DNA from: Fusarium oxysporum f. sp. lycopersici 4287
Lineage: Eukaryota > Ascomycota > Sordariomycetes > Hypocreales > Nectriaceae
Direction: 5' to 3'
Assembly (NCBI RefSeq): GCF_000149955.1
Contig: NC_030990.1
Coordinates: 2,500,627 to 2,564,626 of the forward strand
Length of the DNA stretch: 64,000 bases
The position numbers and the translations under genes are program-made. Position 1 is the first letter of the stretch, and the number at the start of each line of letters is the position of its first letter. Below are positions 9,616-21,671 of the stretch, piece by piece. The notes under the pieces are model-generated. The model was not told the origin of the DNA and made no database searches. It worked only from the letters and a program-made list of their open reading frames with translations.

Positions 9616-11645
9616 ATGGGGGTAAATCACCACGAACCTCTAGGGGCTATGGGCCCTGTTGAGTGGGAACAGGTGCCCCAAGACGACCTTGAAGAGTTCC
9701 TAGCCGATGTTCTTTCCGAGACGCAGACCGTAGTCGAATCTATTCCAGCGCCAGCCAAGAAGGACGCTTCAAGCTCTGCAGGACGAGCTCGATCCAAGAC
9801 GGAGTCAGCGGCTTCAGCTCCCGATATCAAACGTGCTCTGACCCTGCGACAGAAAGCTGAAGCCATCGGCCAGGCACAAGATCTGCAGAAGGAGTGGAAG
9901 GAGATTAAAGTCAGCGCGAAAGAGAATCCTCTCGGGATCAACGTCTATAAGCTGAGCGCCAAAGATGGACGCGGCGCATGGTTTGCTCGCCGGAGTGTAC
10001 ACGAAGGGCTGTCCTTTGACGACTGGAAGAAGGGTCTTTCTGTTGAGTTTTCGGAGACGATGAAGGTCCAAGGTGCTCCTGGAAGTGGCAATATCCGTGG
10101 TATCGGTGCCGACAAGCGCGTGGAGGACAAGCAGATTGGTGATCATGGCCAACTGCAAGGTACGCCGAATCATGCCATCACTACCAAAACATCTTTAGCT
10201 GACCACCAATAGTCTTTCAACTTTCTGCCCAGTTCCCTGGTCCGACCGCCCCGCGAGACTTTGTGACTCTTCTTCTGACTTCCGAGACCTCCGTGAAACC
10301 CGCCCAAGGATCCCGGCCCCTCCGACAGTACATGATAGTCTCAAAACCTTGCGAGCACCCCGAGTGTCCTCCCCGCCAGGGCATTATCCGTGGCTACTAC
10401 GAATCAGTCGAAGTAATTCGTGAAGTCCCAGTCGACAACTTTGCCTCTAAGAGATCCCTGTCGTCGGCCGATCTCCTGAATCGAGACGAGGGGAGGATAG
10501 CAAGCCCAAAACCTGGCAGCGAGGGCCACGGTTCAATGCCACTCGACGAACCTGCCACGGCTGTCGAATGGCTCATGGTGACTCGTAGTGACCCTGGCGG
10601 CAGCGTCCCGCGCTTTCTTATCGAGAAGGGGACACCACCAGGCATCGTGGGTGATGCTGGCAAGTTCCTTAAGTGGGTGACGTCGAAGGCTATGCATGGA
10701 TTTGCTGAGCCGGAAGAGACTGGCGAAGCAAATAAGACTACTGACGTCACTGAAGCATCCATAACGAACGATGCAAAGTCTACGGCTCCACCGAACCCTA
10801 CTGCTATTCTTGAAAACACCAAGGCTGAAACTGCCATGTCTCCAAACCAAGACGACCCTTTCCCCGGCAGTAATGGGCTGTATGGTGTCATAGCTGGTGC
10901 TATAGGGGCTGCCAGTTCCTATATTCCTACAAGCCTGCTCAAGACCTGGGGAACTGGTTCTGATTTCGTGTCCACTGATGGGAGTGTGTCCGACACTCAC
11001 GCGATTGCTGAGGAGCAACATGATGACGATAGCGACACCTCCTCCATCCGAAGCTTTGCGTCAGCCCTTGAGAAGAGTGTGACTGCCGAGAACAAATCCC
11101 CCGATAGTCTTGTTGAGTCCCAATCGGAGACTTCCCGCTCCAACCCGCAGCAATCACAGCAGTCACTAGCCGATAAGGAACTCAAGAAGCTCGAACAAAA
11201 GAAGAAAAAGCTTGATGAGAAGATGGCTCGTCTTGAGGAGCGGCGACAGAGCAAGCTTCTTGGGGACAAGGAGAAGGACGCTGCTACACTGGCCAAGTTG
11301 CGTGAGAAGCATGAAAAGGAGGTGGCTAAGCAGGAAGAGAAGTATCGCCGCGAGATGCGCAAGCTCGAGGAGAAACGTGAGCGGGACCAGCGTAAGGCTG
11401 AAGAGCGACGTCGCAAAGCAGCCGAGCAGGAAGAGAAGAACAACCTCTCACTTGAACTTGAGCGCGTTCGTGCAGAGCGAGATGTTGCTCGTCGTCAGAT
11501 CGAGCTCCTTGAAGGACAGGTTGGCGAGTTGCAGGCACAGAATACGATGCTTGTCCGCAAGCTTGGTAAGAACGGGCTGCTGGACAGTCCAGGTTCTCCA
11601 TCACCGTCCATTAAGAGCATTCAAAGAGCCCACACAGAAGTTTGA
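9616..11645 (+). CDS. DUF3074 (START-like) protein with C-terminal coiled coil
   Basis: Two exons, 9616-10159 and 10213-11645 (intron GTACGC...AATAG, 53 nt), giving 658 residues. The splice joins LQ to VFQLSAQFPGPTAPRDFVTL, restoring one continuous domain. Residues about 95-330 match the fungal DUF3074 type, a START-like lipid-binding fold, with features such as WFARRSVHEG and WLMVTRSDPGGSVPRFLIEKG. A Ser/Thr-rich linker with a small hydrophobic patch (GVIAGAIGAASSYIP) follows. Residues about 499-634 are a strongly charged coiled coil (KKLEQKKKKLDEK and on). Lipid binding is only inferred from the fold. The gene converges on the Trm732-like gene 220 bp downstream. Confidence 0.85.
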
Positions 11646-11782
11646 GATACCATGTTGGAAAGTATTGACTTAGTCAGGAGAGGAAAGGGGGGGAGTTACT
11701 CATAAAAACTACTATTATTCACATACCGCACACGTGTTACGGCCGTTATTCTACTGCGAGGCGTCAGGGGAGCTCGTTTTTC

Positions 11783-11788
11783 AATAAA
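11783..11788 (+). terminator. Possible polyadenylation signal AATAAA
   Basis: Lies 138 bp after the DUF3074 stop in the short convergent interval before the minus-strand Trm732-like gene. Confidence 0.35.
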
Positions 11789-11865
11789 TCATATATAGCA
11801 TTAAATCATTACTTTTCTCTTTTCTTGTTTTACTTGCAGGCTTATCTCTTTGTTTGTGAAGTTTC

Positions 11866-14800
11866 CTAGAAAGACTGTAACAAAAGACCTGACATATGTC
11901 CCAGGCCGTCTTGCACAACACTGCCTGACTTGTTGATCCTCTCACAGAGACCAGAATCAGGCTGTTTTCTTGCTATCGCTGCCGAAGCACGAACAACCCG
12001 TGATAAGATGGCGAAGACCTCAGGTTTTGACGCATAGCCAAGAGGTCCGTCTTCTTGTCTCGCGAGATTCTGCATTGCTTCTAACCCGGCACTGGTCCAT
12101 GTCGTAAGTGAGTCGAGAGAAGGGTCATTAGACTCCCATGTCAGGTTCTCGTAGAGACCAATCCAGCGCTGTGTCTCTCTGACCTCATCCACGAACAAGT
12201 TCTGCTTCTCAATGACAAACAGTGAATCATCAAACTTCATTGCCTCCTGCAGCTGGTCCTGAATAGAGACCGCGTTGTTCTTGGGGGTTGGGTACCGAGA
12301 GTCACCCATGATGCGACGCACAACGACCTGGCGGAACGTTGGGCTACCAGCGTAGTGCTGGGCTAGCCATAAGAGAAGACGATTTGCCGCTTCGATAGGT
12401 ACAAGAGCTTTACCTAGAATGCTCTGGACTGCTGCGGATCCCACGTCTCGAATATCGTCGTCGTCATCGTTGAGGGAGTCATAGAGAGCGAGGATAGCTG
12501 CAAGGTGTTCTTCTTGAGTCCATGGTTGGCCTACCTCAATGATGGAAAAGAATGAGCAGAGTGATTCGATTGTAGCGAGACGAGTATCAAAATCCTGCAA
12601 AGGTTTTAGTGGTCAAAGATCGTATATCACTGGCTTCCCCTTCACTCACCTTGTCATCCAGACCGGCATCGGCCATCATATGTCCCCAGTTCTTGATTCC
12701 CTCTGGGGTGACAACCTGTGCTCTACAGAGGATGGCGATGATACAGCCACTGATTCTGATTACCGCGTTGGCAAGAGCTGGGTTGATAGAACTCAGTGGC
12801 AGGCTGCTCCAAACCTCCAGAAGCAGATCCGGTGAAACGAGGCTGATATTTCCACTCTTTAGAACCTGGTCCAGGATCTCTGTGAGGTTCTGCAGAGCAA
12901 TAACACGAGGCTCAACGGGTCCAATCTTGACACAAACATCGCGGTACAGGTTGCAGAACTTGCCCACGTCCTGCTCTGAGAGGCGAGAAATGTCCCAAAG
13001 CCTAGGAACTGTCTCAAGGCCAGCCACTATCGTGTTGACGCCCATGGTCTTGCTCAGGAATAAGGTGTTGAGGTTTTCGATGGGGCCACTACCCTCGGCG
13101 ATGGAGTGGACTTCGTGGATTACCCTCTGTGCCCTGAGTAGAGCCCCCTCTCGGTTGTTGGAGGTAGGGAATTCGAGTTGGATAGGATCAATTGACCCGG
13201 GCCTGGGGAGTGCTCGTACAAGATTTGCGACCTCAAGATACGCGGCAGGAATTTCAGGTGAGACCAAGGCCTGGATTTCGCGCCAGTACTCAATGAGAAA
13301 ACCGGAGAGCTTGGGGATGTCGTCTGTATAGTACGTGTTAGCGGATTTTCTAATTTGTCGATGCAGTCTTTCTCACGTTGCAACTGCTCAGGCATAACCT
13401 CGCTCAACCGATCAACGATATACTTTAGTGCCAGCAGAACGCCATGGACATGGTTCTGAACATTCCCGATTTGAGAGCGAACAGACTCAGCGGCAATACT
13501 GGTGATAGTATCGAGCCATTTAGCGTGCAGGAGACACGAGCATAGAGTTCGGGCTGCAATCTCGCGGACGTGCCACACCGGGCTGGCTAGATACTTTGCG
13601 ATATGTATCTGAAGCTCTTCACGAAGTACCTCGGGGGGACCGGCTCTTCGAATGATGTCAAGGGCTGGGAAGACTGACTCGGCCGCAGCTGAACTGGCAG
13701 CAATGGACGCCATCATCTGGTGGCCTGACTTCAGAAGGTGGAGGAGAGTCCTTGGAAGGGAAGGGTATCGGTGGTAGGCGATCCGGTTGGCTTTACCATC
13801 CCAGCCTGCTTCCATGAGTGCTTTGCTCTGATGGGATCCAAAGAGACAGTCAATGAGACTTCGGAGTAGAATCAAGCCGCAGTTACGGATGGCCCATAGT
13901 TCAGACTTGAGGCCATTGGCTGCCAGCTCGAGGCACTGCGGTAAGAATTTCTCAGACTTGTTGCCCATGGCTGTCAAATAGGAGCTCTTGAAGATCTCCT
14001 TCAGGCAATTATAAGCATGGACCTGGGGCAGATTCGAACCGTCTGTCTCAGTGACGCGGGCTTCTTGGCTGGCGATCTCCATGAGCTTGTTCATAACTTG
14101 TTCAAAGGAAGGATTAGGTGCATTGGCGGATAAGACGCCTGTCATCATGGCAGGGATACCGGCAGATCGCCGAGTGGTCGATACCTGAGCGTTGATGGCT
14201 TCTAACGTGCCCTACTTTTGGTCAGTTCCCAACCTTCTATTCCATATCTTGTAGAGTATACGTTTTGAAAATGTAGTGACTCAGCAGGTAGATAGTTAAC
14301 TTACCGCATACCACTGCTCAAGAAGAGTAGTACCACCCTCAGCGCCAGCTTTAGCTTGGTCTAGGTGCTTAACAAGTTGGCAGCATGTAGAGAAAGTAAG
14401 GGCGACGGTCGTAAAAGCGCCGCGGTGTCTTAGACTGGCTAGTTGGGTAAAGGATAAGTTCCCTATTCTTTCATAAGCTTCCTTTGACGGGCAGATTCTG
14501 CCTTGGCGGGAGTGTTGCTTGATAGAGAGGATAATGATGCGCATAAGATTGCTACTTTTTTTAGTTGAAGCAATACCCAAAGTCATTGATCGACTTACCT
14601 GGCTTCATGTACAGATCGGAAGCTGTAGCTCAACACATCTTTGGTGTCAAGTCCATCAACCTCTTCTAGCTCCTGGGGCAAATGGCCTTCAGGCGAGTCA
14701 TCACAGAGAATGTCGCGGACTGCTGCCCAGACTCTTTCGCAGCAAGTGACCAGAGCGTCTTGCAGAGCCTGTACGGACTGTAACTCGCCTTCAGAAAACT

Positions 14801-16869
14801 GAAGCTCTGAAACCACCTGCCACATGTAGCACAGGGAAGCAAAATCACCGTGCAGCGGCGCATCTAGAACCGCTCTGCCGAGATCCTTCTCTGCGACTAC
14901 TAGCCTCGCTTCCAGGCCTCCAATCAGCTTTGAAAGAAGTGCGACTCGATGTTGCTCATTTTCAGAGAGCCTATACAGTAGCTGAGATACTCTAGCGACA
15001 CCGTCTGAATGATCAGCTCGAGCAGTCTTGCGAGCAAGCTCTTCAGTCCGTCTCAGAAGTTCTGTAAGCTCTTCAGTGGGATTTAGTTTGCCTTGCCGGG
15101 CCATCAGGTAGAAGTTCCTGTACCGGCTGTCCGAAAAGATCCATCTGAGTACCGTGGCAGCATGACTTCGAATGTCATCAAAGGGATCCATGATCAGGTC
15201 AGACAAAGCTCGGAGCCATGAGCTGCCAAACTGATCAAAGAATAGTGTCTGGTCATCTGCAGTCTCCCACGTTTTGGACTTTTCTCCTTCCATTCGAAGA
15301 ATGAAAGTGACGGCCTTGAGAGAAGCACTATGTCGCTGATAAGAAGCAGTAGGTGTTAACTCACTACACAAGAAGCCAATGTACCAGAATAGGAACTTCT
15401 CGTGATACTCCAAGCAGTGCACCAGCTGAGCTTCGGGGAGAGATATAAGGTTGGTCCGATAAAGGATATGTTGCTCCTGGACCTGGCCTGGCTGTTCCTT
15501 TTGCCTACGGGCGGCGGCTCTTGGGATGCTCTTCTTGAGCACGAAGATGGCACCCCTGACCCTTCTGAACATGTCTCGAACCTTTCCGGCTACTTCATTT
15601 CTGAACTTGGCATCTGAATCGGCAAAGTATGTGGCGAGATGCTTGCGGAGTAGGTCAAGGGCTGTGGATGAATATGGCCTTGTCGTTGATGGAGAGCTCA
15701 TGAGTAGTGAAAGTGCGAGAGAGCGAACTTCGTGAGATGGATGGGCCAGGACACTCTCTAGAACCTTCTCGTCGAGCACAATCGATGAGTCGCTATCGGC
15801 AGATTTATCATCGCCGAGTGCTGTTGCAAATTAGCAGGCATTAGGATATGTTCATTTGGTGCCTTACCTGGCTCTTCTACTAAGCCGACCTTCTTGCCGA
15901 TCTCTAACGCTGCCAGCTGTAGCAGAGCCGGGAGATTGATATCTATCTCATGACCTGCAGAGACAGCCTCATGTTCATTCATTCTCTTCAAGAAACCCAG
16001 GGCTTCAGACTTATCCGCCTTGAACAGAGGGAGGAAGATATAGTTTTTGATTGGTTCTAGAATGGATGGCTCCTCGTTTATGGCCTCGAGCAGCCATCTG
16101 TGCCAAGTCTCAATGCTCAACTGTCCTGAAGTTTCTCGTTGGTCTTGGCTTCTAAGACCGCGGTACACGCAGACAATAAACCTTCCAGCAGTAGGGCAGA
16201 CAAAGTGAAGCGTCATCCAATGGAACAATTCAAAAATGAAAGACTTCCAGACTTCCAAGGGGTTTTTTGATGTGTCCTTTTGTTGAAGAGTGACATAGCT
16301 GGACCGTATCTCATCCAGGGTGACAATGTCCTTGGCAAGGAGATGGTCCAATGCCTTTATAGCAGATTTGGCCAGCGGTTTTGATGATTTCCCAGTCACA
16401 ATCAAGACAAGATTGTCCAAGATGGTAGACTTGGTTTCTTGGCCAGCTTTCTCATCCGGATTCCTCCTGATGAGCTGAGGGAGCAGGTCGAGAACCAGTT
16501 TCATTGACCGATGGTTGTCTGACTCGTTCCATTCAACATAAAAATTGAAGAGTTGTATAGTAACATCCCTAGAATAGGCCCAGAGTTTGAGACTCTGTGA
16601 CTGCGATTTTGACGACTGCTCAACAAAACCGCAGAGTTTCACGCATGAGTTGCCTGAAGCACCTCTTGGCTGAGAAGCACTTTCGAGGAGTCTTGTGAAT
16701 ATCGATTGGGCCCAACTACAGATAAAGTTTCTTTAGGATATTTACATGAGAACGAAATCGGAGGAATTGCGCACCTTGACTGTTCTTCACTTGACTGTTC
16801 CTCGACCCATTTAGAGATGTGATTCGAGTTGGCGATCAAGTCGTCAACCTGTTGAGCCGTGTCTTTCAT
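11866..16869 (-). CDS. TRM732: THADA/Trm732 homologue (DUF2428), tRNA 2'-O-methylation partner
   Basis: HEAT-type helical repeat protein. In yeast Trm732 pairs with the methyltransferase Trm7 to make the 2'-O-methyl at position 32 of the tRNA anticodon loop. Seven exons by splice motifs and phase: 16869-16775, 16715-15868, 15820-14599, 14554-14305, 14211-13377, 13323-12650 and 12594-11866, about 1550 residues. Introns are 44-93 nt. The DUF2428 core is in exons 3-5; the segment NRIAYHRYPSLPRTLLHLLK and the repeated ALEALGLLLRSLID-like helices are typical. The ATG at 16869 (MKDTAQQVDD) is the only in-frame ATG in exon 1. Divergent with RPL1, sharing about 385 bp. Family assignment is good; single exon edges may be off. 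Confidence 0.85.
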
Positions 16870-17254
16870 CTTGATGGGTTTTGAAGAGCGTGGATACGAC
16901 GACTTATAATTTCGACGTCGAATTTCAGACAAAGACAATTACCAAGGAAACTGGCCGGTACTTAACTTGGTTCATAAATCTACCACGCCTCGAAGCCGTC
17001 GTCAAAGCTTGATCTCTTCGACAACCTAAAGTGCCATAGGTTAGGTAGGTACTTACCTTGGGTACACCTTCGATGAGATATCACGTGAAGGATCCCGTGA
17101 GAAAATTTTGCCCTGGAAGGTGCCCCACCTTCTGTCGGGGCGCACTTTCTAATTTTGCACCAAAAATCAACTGCGCTCAGAATTTCTGATTTCCTAACCC
17201 AACTCGCCCTGACCACCATTAGATTATACAGCTATCTATTGGGAGACTGTCAAG
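16870..17254. promoter_or_regulatory. Shared divergent promoter region TRM732-like / RPL1
   Basis: A 385-bp interval between two start codons on opposite strands, so both promoters must lie here. It contains a TTAGGTAGGTACTTACCTTGG cluster near 17040-17060 and a TCACGTGA E-box-like site at about 17082. The regulatory role is inferred. Confidence 0.5.
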
Positions 17255-18049
17255 ATGTCGAAGATCACAGTCGGTACGATATATCCCGGAGGAGACTGAA
17301 CTCACACGAGGAGTTACAGTACAATAATAAGACACCGCAAGAATGCTAACGGCGATGCAGCTAATGTCCGGACGCAAGTCGGAGAGCTCTTGGAGTACTC
17401 CAACGAGACCAAGAAGCGTAACTTCCTTGAGACTGTTGAGCTTCAGATCGGCCTGAAGAACTATGACCCTCAGCGTGACAAGCGTTTCTCTGGCACCATC
17501 CGCCTGCCCTCCATCCCCCGACCCAACATGTCCATCTGGTACGGCCGAAGAATCGACAGAGCCAAGAGAATTGGAGGCTAACAAATTGACAGCATTCTCG
17601 GTGACCAGCACGATATCGATCGTGCCAAGCACGGTGGTGTTGACGCCATGTCCGCTGATGACTTGAAGAAGCTCAACAAGAACAAGAAGCTCATCAAGAA
17701 GCTTGCCCGCAAGTACGACGCCTTCGTTGCCTCCGAGGCCCTCATCAAGCAGATCCCCCGTCTCTTGGGTCCTGGTCTGTCCAAGGCCGGCAAGTTCCCC
17801 ACTCCCGTCTCTCACGCCGACGACCTGACTGGCCGCATCAACGAGGTCAAGTCCACCATCAAGTTCCAGCTCAAGAAGGTTCTCTGCATGGGTGTCGCCG
17901 TCGGCAACGTCGAGATGACCCAGGAGCAGCTCGTCGCCAACATTATGCTGGCCATCAACTACCTCGTCTCTCTTCTCAAGAAGGGCTGGCAGAACGTTGG
18001 AAGCCTTACCATCAAGGCTTCCATGTCTCCCCCCAAGCGCCTGTACTAA
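17255..18049 (+). CDS. RPL1: 60S ribosomal protein uL1 (L10a/Rpl1)
   Basis: Forms the L1 stalk of the large subunit, which contacts E-site tRNA. Three exons, 17255-17273, 17361-17538 and 17593-18049, give 217 residues, the exact length usual for eukaryotic L10a. The N terminus [20 protein letters not shown] and the C terminus SMSPPKRLY are typical. The first exon is only 19 nt, with introns GTACGA...GATGCAG and GTACGG...TTGACAG. Retention of intron 2 would stop soon after ([15 protein letters not shown]). Codon use is strongly C-ending in exon 3, as expected for a highly expressed gene. Confidence 0.97.
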
Positions 18050-18652
18050 GCGTGTTTCTTTAGCCTCTGCCTGAGATGGCTTGGCAATCGTGTTCACTGA
18101 AATGTGGACTGCAGCTTAGACTAGGACGGCAGGAAAAATAAACACAATGAGACAAATGTGCTTTGCAAACGTGAATGTCAACTCACCCATCAAAAACCTG
18201 GATGAATATGTACAATGGAGATGGTGGAGAGTAATTAGACTCCAAGTTAACCTATCATTGTCTGCATCGCCAAGCTCAATGTTTTGCAGGGCAACACCAT
18301 GTATGCCAGGATTACAACTATCGCCGGTTGCAAATTTACGGCACTACGGGCCCTATGGGACTATCAATGACGTGACTGGCTTTCTTTAAGTCAACTCAAT
18401 TTCCAGTTCATTAGCTGCGAGGTGATGTGAGCAGGGTTTCTTCCAAGCGAAGCGAATTGGTGGGGCGGGGCGGAAGGAATCAGCTTTTCGAATGAAAGAT
18501 GATTACAATTACCACAGGTGGAATCATGGAAACCAAACTTTTAATGACCTTATCCCATAAAGCTGAGAAAATTGGATCGTCATTAATGATTTCTATTTCA
18601 TACGCGACAAAGAAAATTCGACAAAGCAGTCATGCCCCCCTTTTTTTTCTCT
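18050..18652. other. Convergent intergenic region
   Basis: Lies between the RPL1 3' end and the SMP3-type 3' end. AATAAA at 18137-18142 is a likely RPL1 polyadenylation signal. No gene is seen; small frames here are not protein-like. Confidence 0.4.
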
Positions 18653-20457
18653 CTAATTTGGGCAGCTTTTTGTTACTCTCCAGGCGACGAGGCCCCGTCG
18701 CCCAATAACCCTGGCCAGGGTGTCCCAAACGCCGTCGTCGCCAAAATCCAGATCATCCAGGTTCAAGTGTTTCCTGTAACGCCATACCTCTCTAAATCGT
18801 AGCCCCTCTAAGCCCTTGTTGGACAGGTACGGATCTAACCATGTCGCTGATGCCGGGGCGATCAGATATGTACCGTTCTTCTCCTTCAGATACTCCTGGT
18901 TTCGTCTGTCGGCGGGAGTGTCGCATGTGGCGAGTCCGTAGAGTTGCTCAAGTAGCACCTCACCCTTGAGACCCATAACGTCTCGCGTGGTCAAGAACTC
19001 ATTCTTGCCATTAAGAAGCCAGATTGGCGGTGTATATGTCTTCCACCAGATAGCTTGGGTGGCATCTGGTTGCTGACTCAGGAAGACCTGTCCCGGCACC
19101 ACACCTCCCTGATGGTAGATACCCATCAACGAGCCGAGGACGAGGTTAAATCCGATCCAAACTGTCGTAAAGCCGTAGAGTATTGTTTGGTTTCGGGGCA
19201 TGCGAATTGACGAAAGAAATAGTGGTACCGTTGGGAGCAAGAATCTCGCCTCCTGATGTTGAAACGCCGATAGTACCACCAAACCAGACACTGCCGACCA
19301 GAGTCGGATTGACAGTTTGGGTCTGATTATCAACAAAGCTGCAGCTGGGCCCAGCAGCAACGGCAAATTCCCCACCAAATGCTGGTACCAAGGATGAAGG
19401 CCATGCTGCGCCAGGTTCTCGGTTGCTGAGTTATACTTGAAGTTGTTCAGAGGGGTGATTACAGGTTTATGGATCAGGTCGGTCCATGTGATGGGACCTG
19501 GCAGGTAAAACGCGGTGTCCAGACCGATGGCAATGACAGTTGTCAGTGCCGCAGCTAACGTCAAGTATACGAGAGACGTAGGCCTGTGGATGTGTTAGCT
19601 TGTTCATGCATTTCCGCGCCAAGCGCAAATAGGGTGACTCACCTCTTCCAGAACACAGGGAGCAGTCGAAGCCCAGGAACAACAAGAAATGCTGGAAACG
19701 TGATTCGATTGAATACACCGAATACTCCAACTATTCCAAGCACTGTGGCAGATAAAACGCATGACCGCTGCTGTGTGTCGAATTTGAAGTCAGCTGATAG
19801 TCTTATCAGTGGTAATGGTGTGCAAGTAACGTACCCGTGGATCAGCGACTCGCTGGATCAGAACGAGACTCCACGCAACAACGAGCGTCTCTACCGAGTT
19901 GGAGAACGTGTGCGTCTGATAGGTCCAGGTCACGTAGGACGAGGCGACGAGGAGAACGGCGACACGGCGATGCTTCGGTGACGGGATCAACTCATGCAAC
20001 GCCCAATCTTCAAGAACAAAGCTGATGACAAACATGAGAACACGCAGAGTCCAGAAAACCGCAATAGGTGGGATCTCTCCGTCTTTGCCGTTACCGATCC
20101 ATAGCCACCGCAAGAGGAGCATAGGAAGACCATAGACGGGCCATAGTGGGAAAACACTACGGATAGGGTTCTCGCTTGTAAATTCCCAAGTGTGTCGAAC
20201 GGGATAACTAAAAATTTGGCCTGGCGCGAATTAGCAGCTGGACTCGTAGTGGCAGTCTGCATGAACAGAGAGGGCATCAAAGTGCATCATCTGGGCATGC
20301 AGGCATTTCAACATGAGAGCAACTGGGAGCTGGCGCAGAAGAACATACCAGCTATGACCTCGGGCCCTTGGAAGTTCTCGTCCGGGTGTAAATAACTGGG
20401 TGACAGCGCAAACCACAGCCTTATGAGGACGAGCGTGAGATATGTGCGTCGCCACAT
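18653..20457 (-). CDS. SMP3: GPI mannosyltransferase 4 (SMP3/PIG-Z type, GT22)
   Basis: ER multi-pass enzyme that uses dolichol-phosphate-mannose to add the fourth mannose to the GPI anchor precursor, required in fungi. Four exons: 20457-20349, 20220-19835, 19770-19643 and 19583-18653, 517 residues, the family size. Seen directly: the luminal GT22 motif [11 protein letters not shown] near residue 26, the segment [46 protein letters not shown] and [11 protein letters not shown]. The last three favour SMP3 over PIG-B or ALG9. Many hydrophobic helices are present. Introns are 59-128 nt with good branch sites. Choice between GT22 subfamilies rests on memory of conserved motifs. Confidence 0.82.
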
Positions 20458-21633
20458 AGTTGATCTTAGCAGCTGTGAATCGGGAGAGCAATCATGAGCT
20501 TAGTTTCGGGGGGAAAAGGCATCGAATGTCCGCATAAACAAAGACCGAATGTGAGCGCTTCGACTCGATGCGCTCCTATAGCTGGCGCTCCAGTGTCGCA
20601 ATCGCAAAGTGGGGGAAGTAGAGAAAAGTGTCAATATTTCGCCGGTCGCAGGAGATTCAAGCTAAGAAGAGTAAATCCGGATCGTTATGTGCCGCTGATA
20701 TGTACGTCGTATGCTGTTGGAAGAGTTTCGAGTCGTGGAGGTGGAAAGGGAAGATGGAAGGTTTATGATGGTCTATTATTAGATCGACGAATATGCGAGA
20801 CACTCCCCTAGGTCAGGAAAGAATTTATAGGAAGAGAAGAGACAAGGAACCAAAACAAGAATGGAAGAGGAAATGCGAGAATGATGTATGTATGGGTAGG
20901 TGGTGTAGGTGAAGGTGAAGCAAGGTATGGAGGTCATGTTCCGTTGAAGTGAGTGACACCCACCCCCCACCAGAGACAGACAGATCCATGAGATATGGAT
21001 TTATTCGCCCACTGAGTTCAACAACAGGACATTGATGGATTGGACTGGCTCAAAGCGAGGGGCCACTTCATGGATCAAGGATCAGCAACCAAATCTCATC
21101 AGGATTGATCAGCACAGAAGCTCGACTCGACTCGTCTCGAGAGCCCAAGCTATTAATGGACAGGGCCCAAGGGGAAACATTTCAAGCCCAGGGGGAGCGC
21201 CAGCTTACAACGTGGCCAGTGGGAGGCGACGCCGTGATCCGGGATTGGCGGCACTAGCTGGATCCCAAGGCTAGGGGAAGGGACTGACGATGATGAGGTC
21301 GGGTGGGTAGGCATTTGGAAAAGGTCCACTGCGTCCGCTAGAAGCTTTTTTCTTTTAGGGGCTTGGGCTCCCTAGACTGACAAGACGGGACAGGGGGAGG
21401 CGATTTCTGGGGGAGGTTTGACAGACAGACGGACGAGCAGGCCTCCTGAAGCTCCGATCCAATATAATAATATCATTCTGGTTGGGCTCTTGGACCCATC
21501 TATGCTTGGTGACCTATGGCTGGGACAAGTGATTTATCAAGACATTCTTGTAATCCTATATCCTGGAACAAAATCAAGCTACCACGGTAACCTAAACGCC
21601 AGAATGATACCACGACGAGCGAGCGGCTCTGTT

Positions 21634-21671
21634 GATGGATGGATGGATGGATGGATGGATGGATGGATGGA
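21634..21671 (+). repeat. (GATG)n microsatellite
   Basis: About nine and a half perfect tandem copies of GATG in intergenic DNA. Such tetranucleotide arrays are prone to length change. Confidence 0.9.

Noticed and set aside
13991..14050. tRNA B-box-like sequence (GGTTCGAATC on the minus strand)
   Set aside because: It is inside Trm732-like coding sequence, and no acceptor stem or A box is found at the right distance.
17219..18097. A 292-codon minus-strand open frame across RPL1
   Set aside because: Antisense shadow of the strongly codon-biased uL1 exons; no independent protein features.
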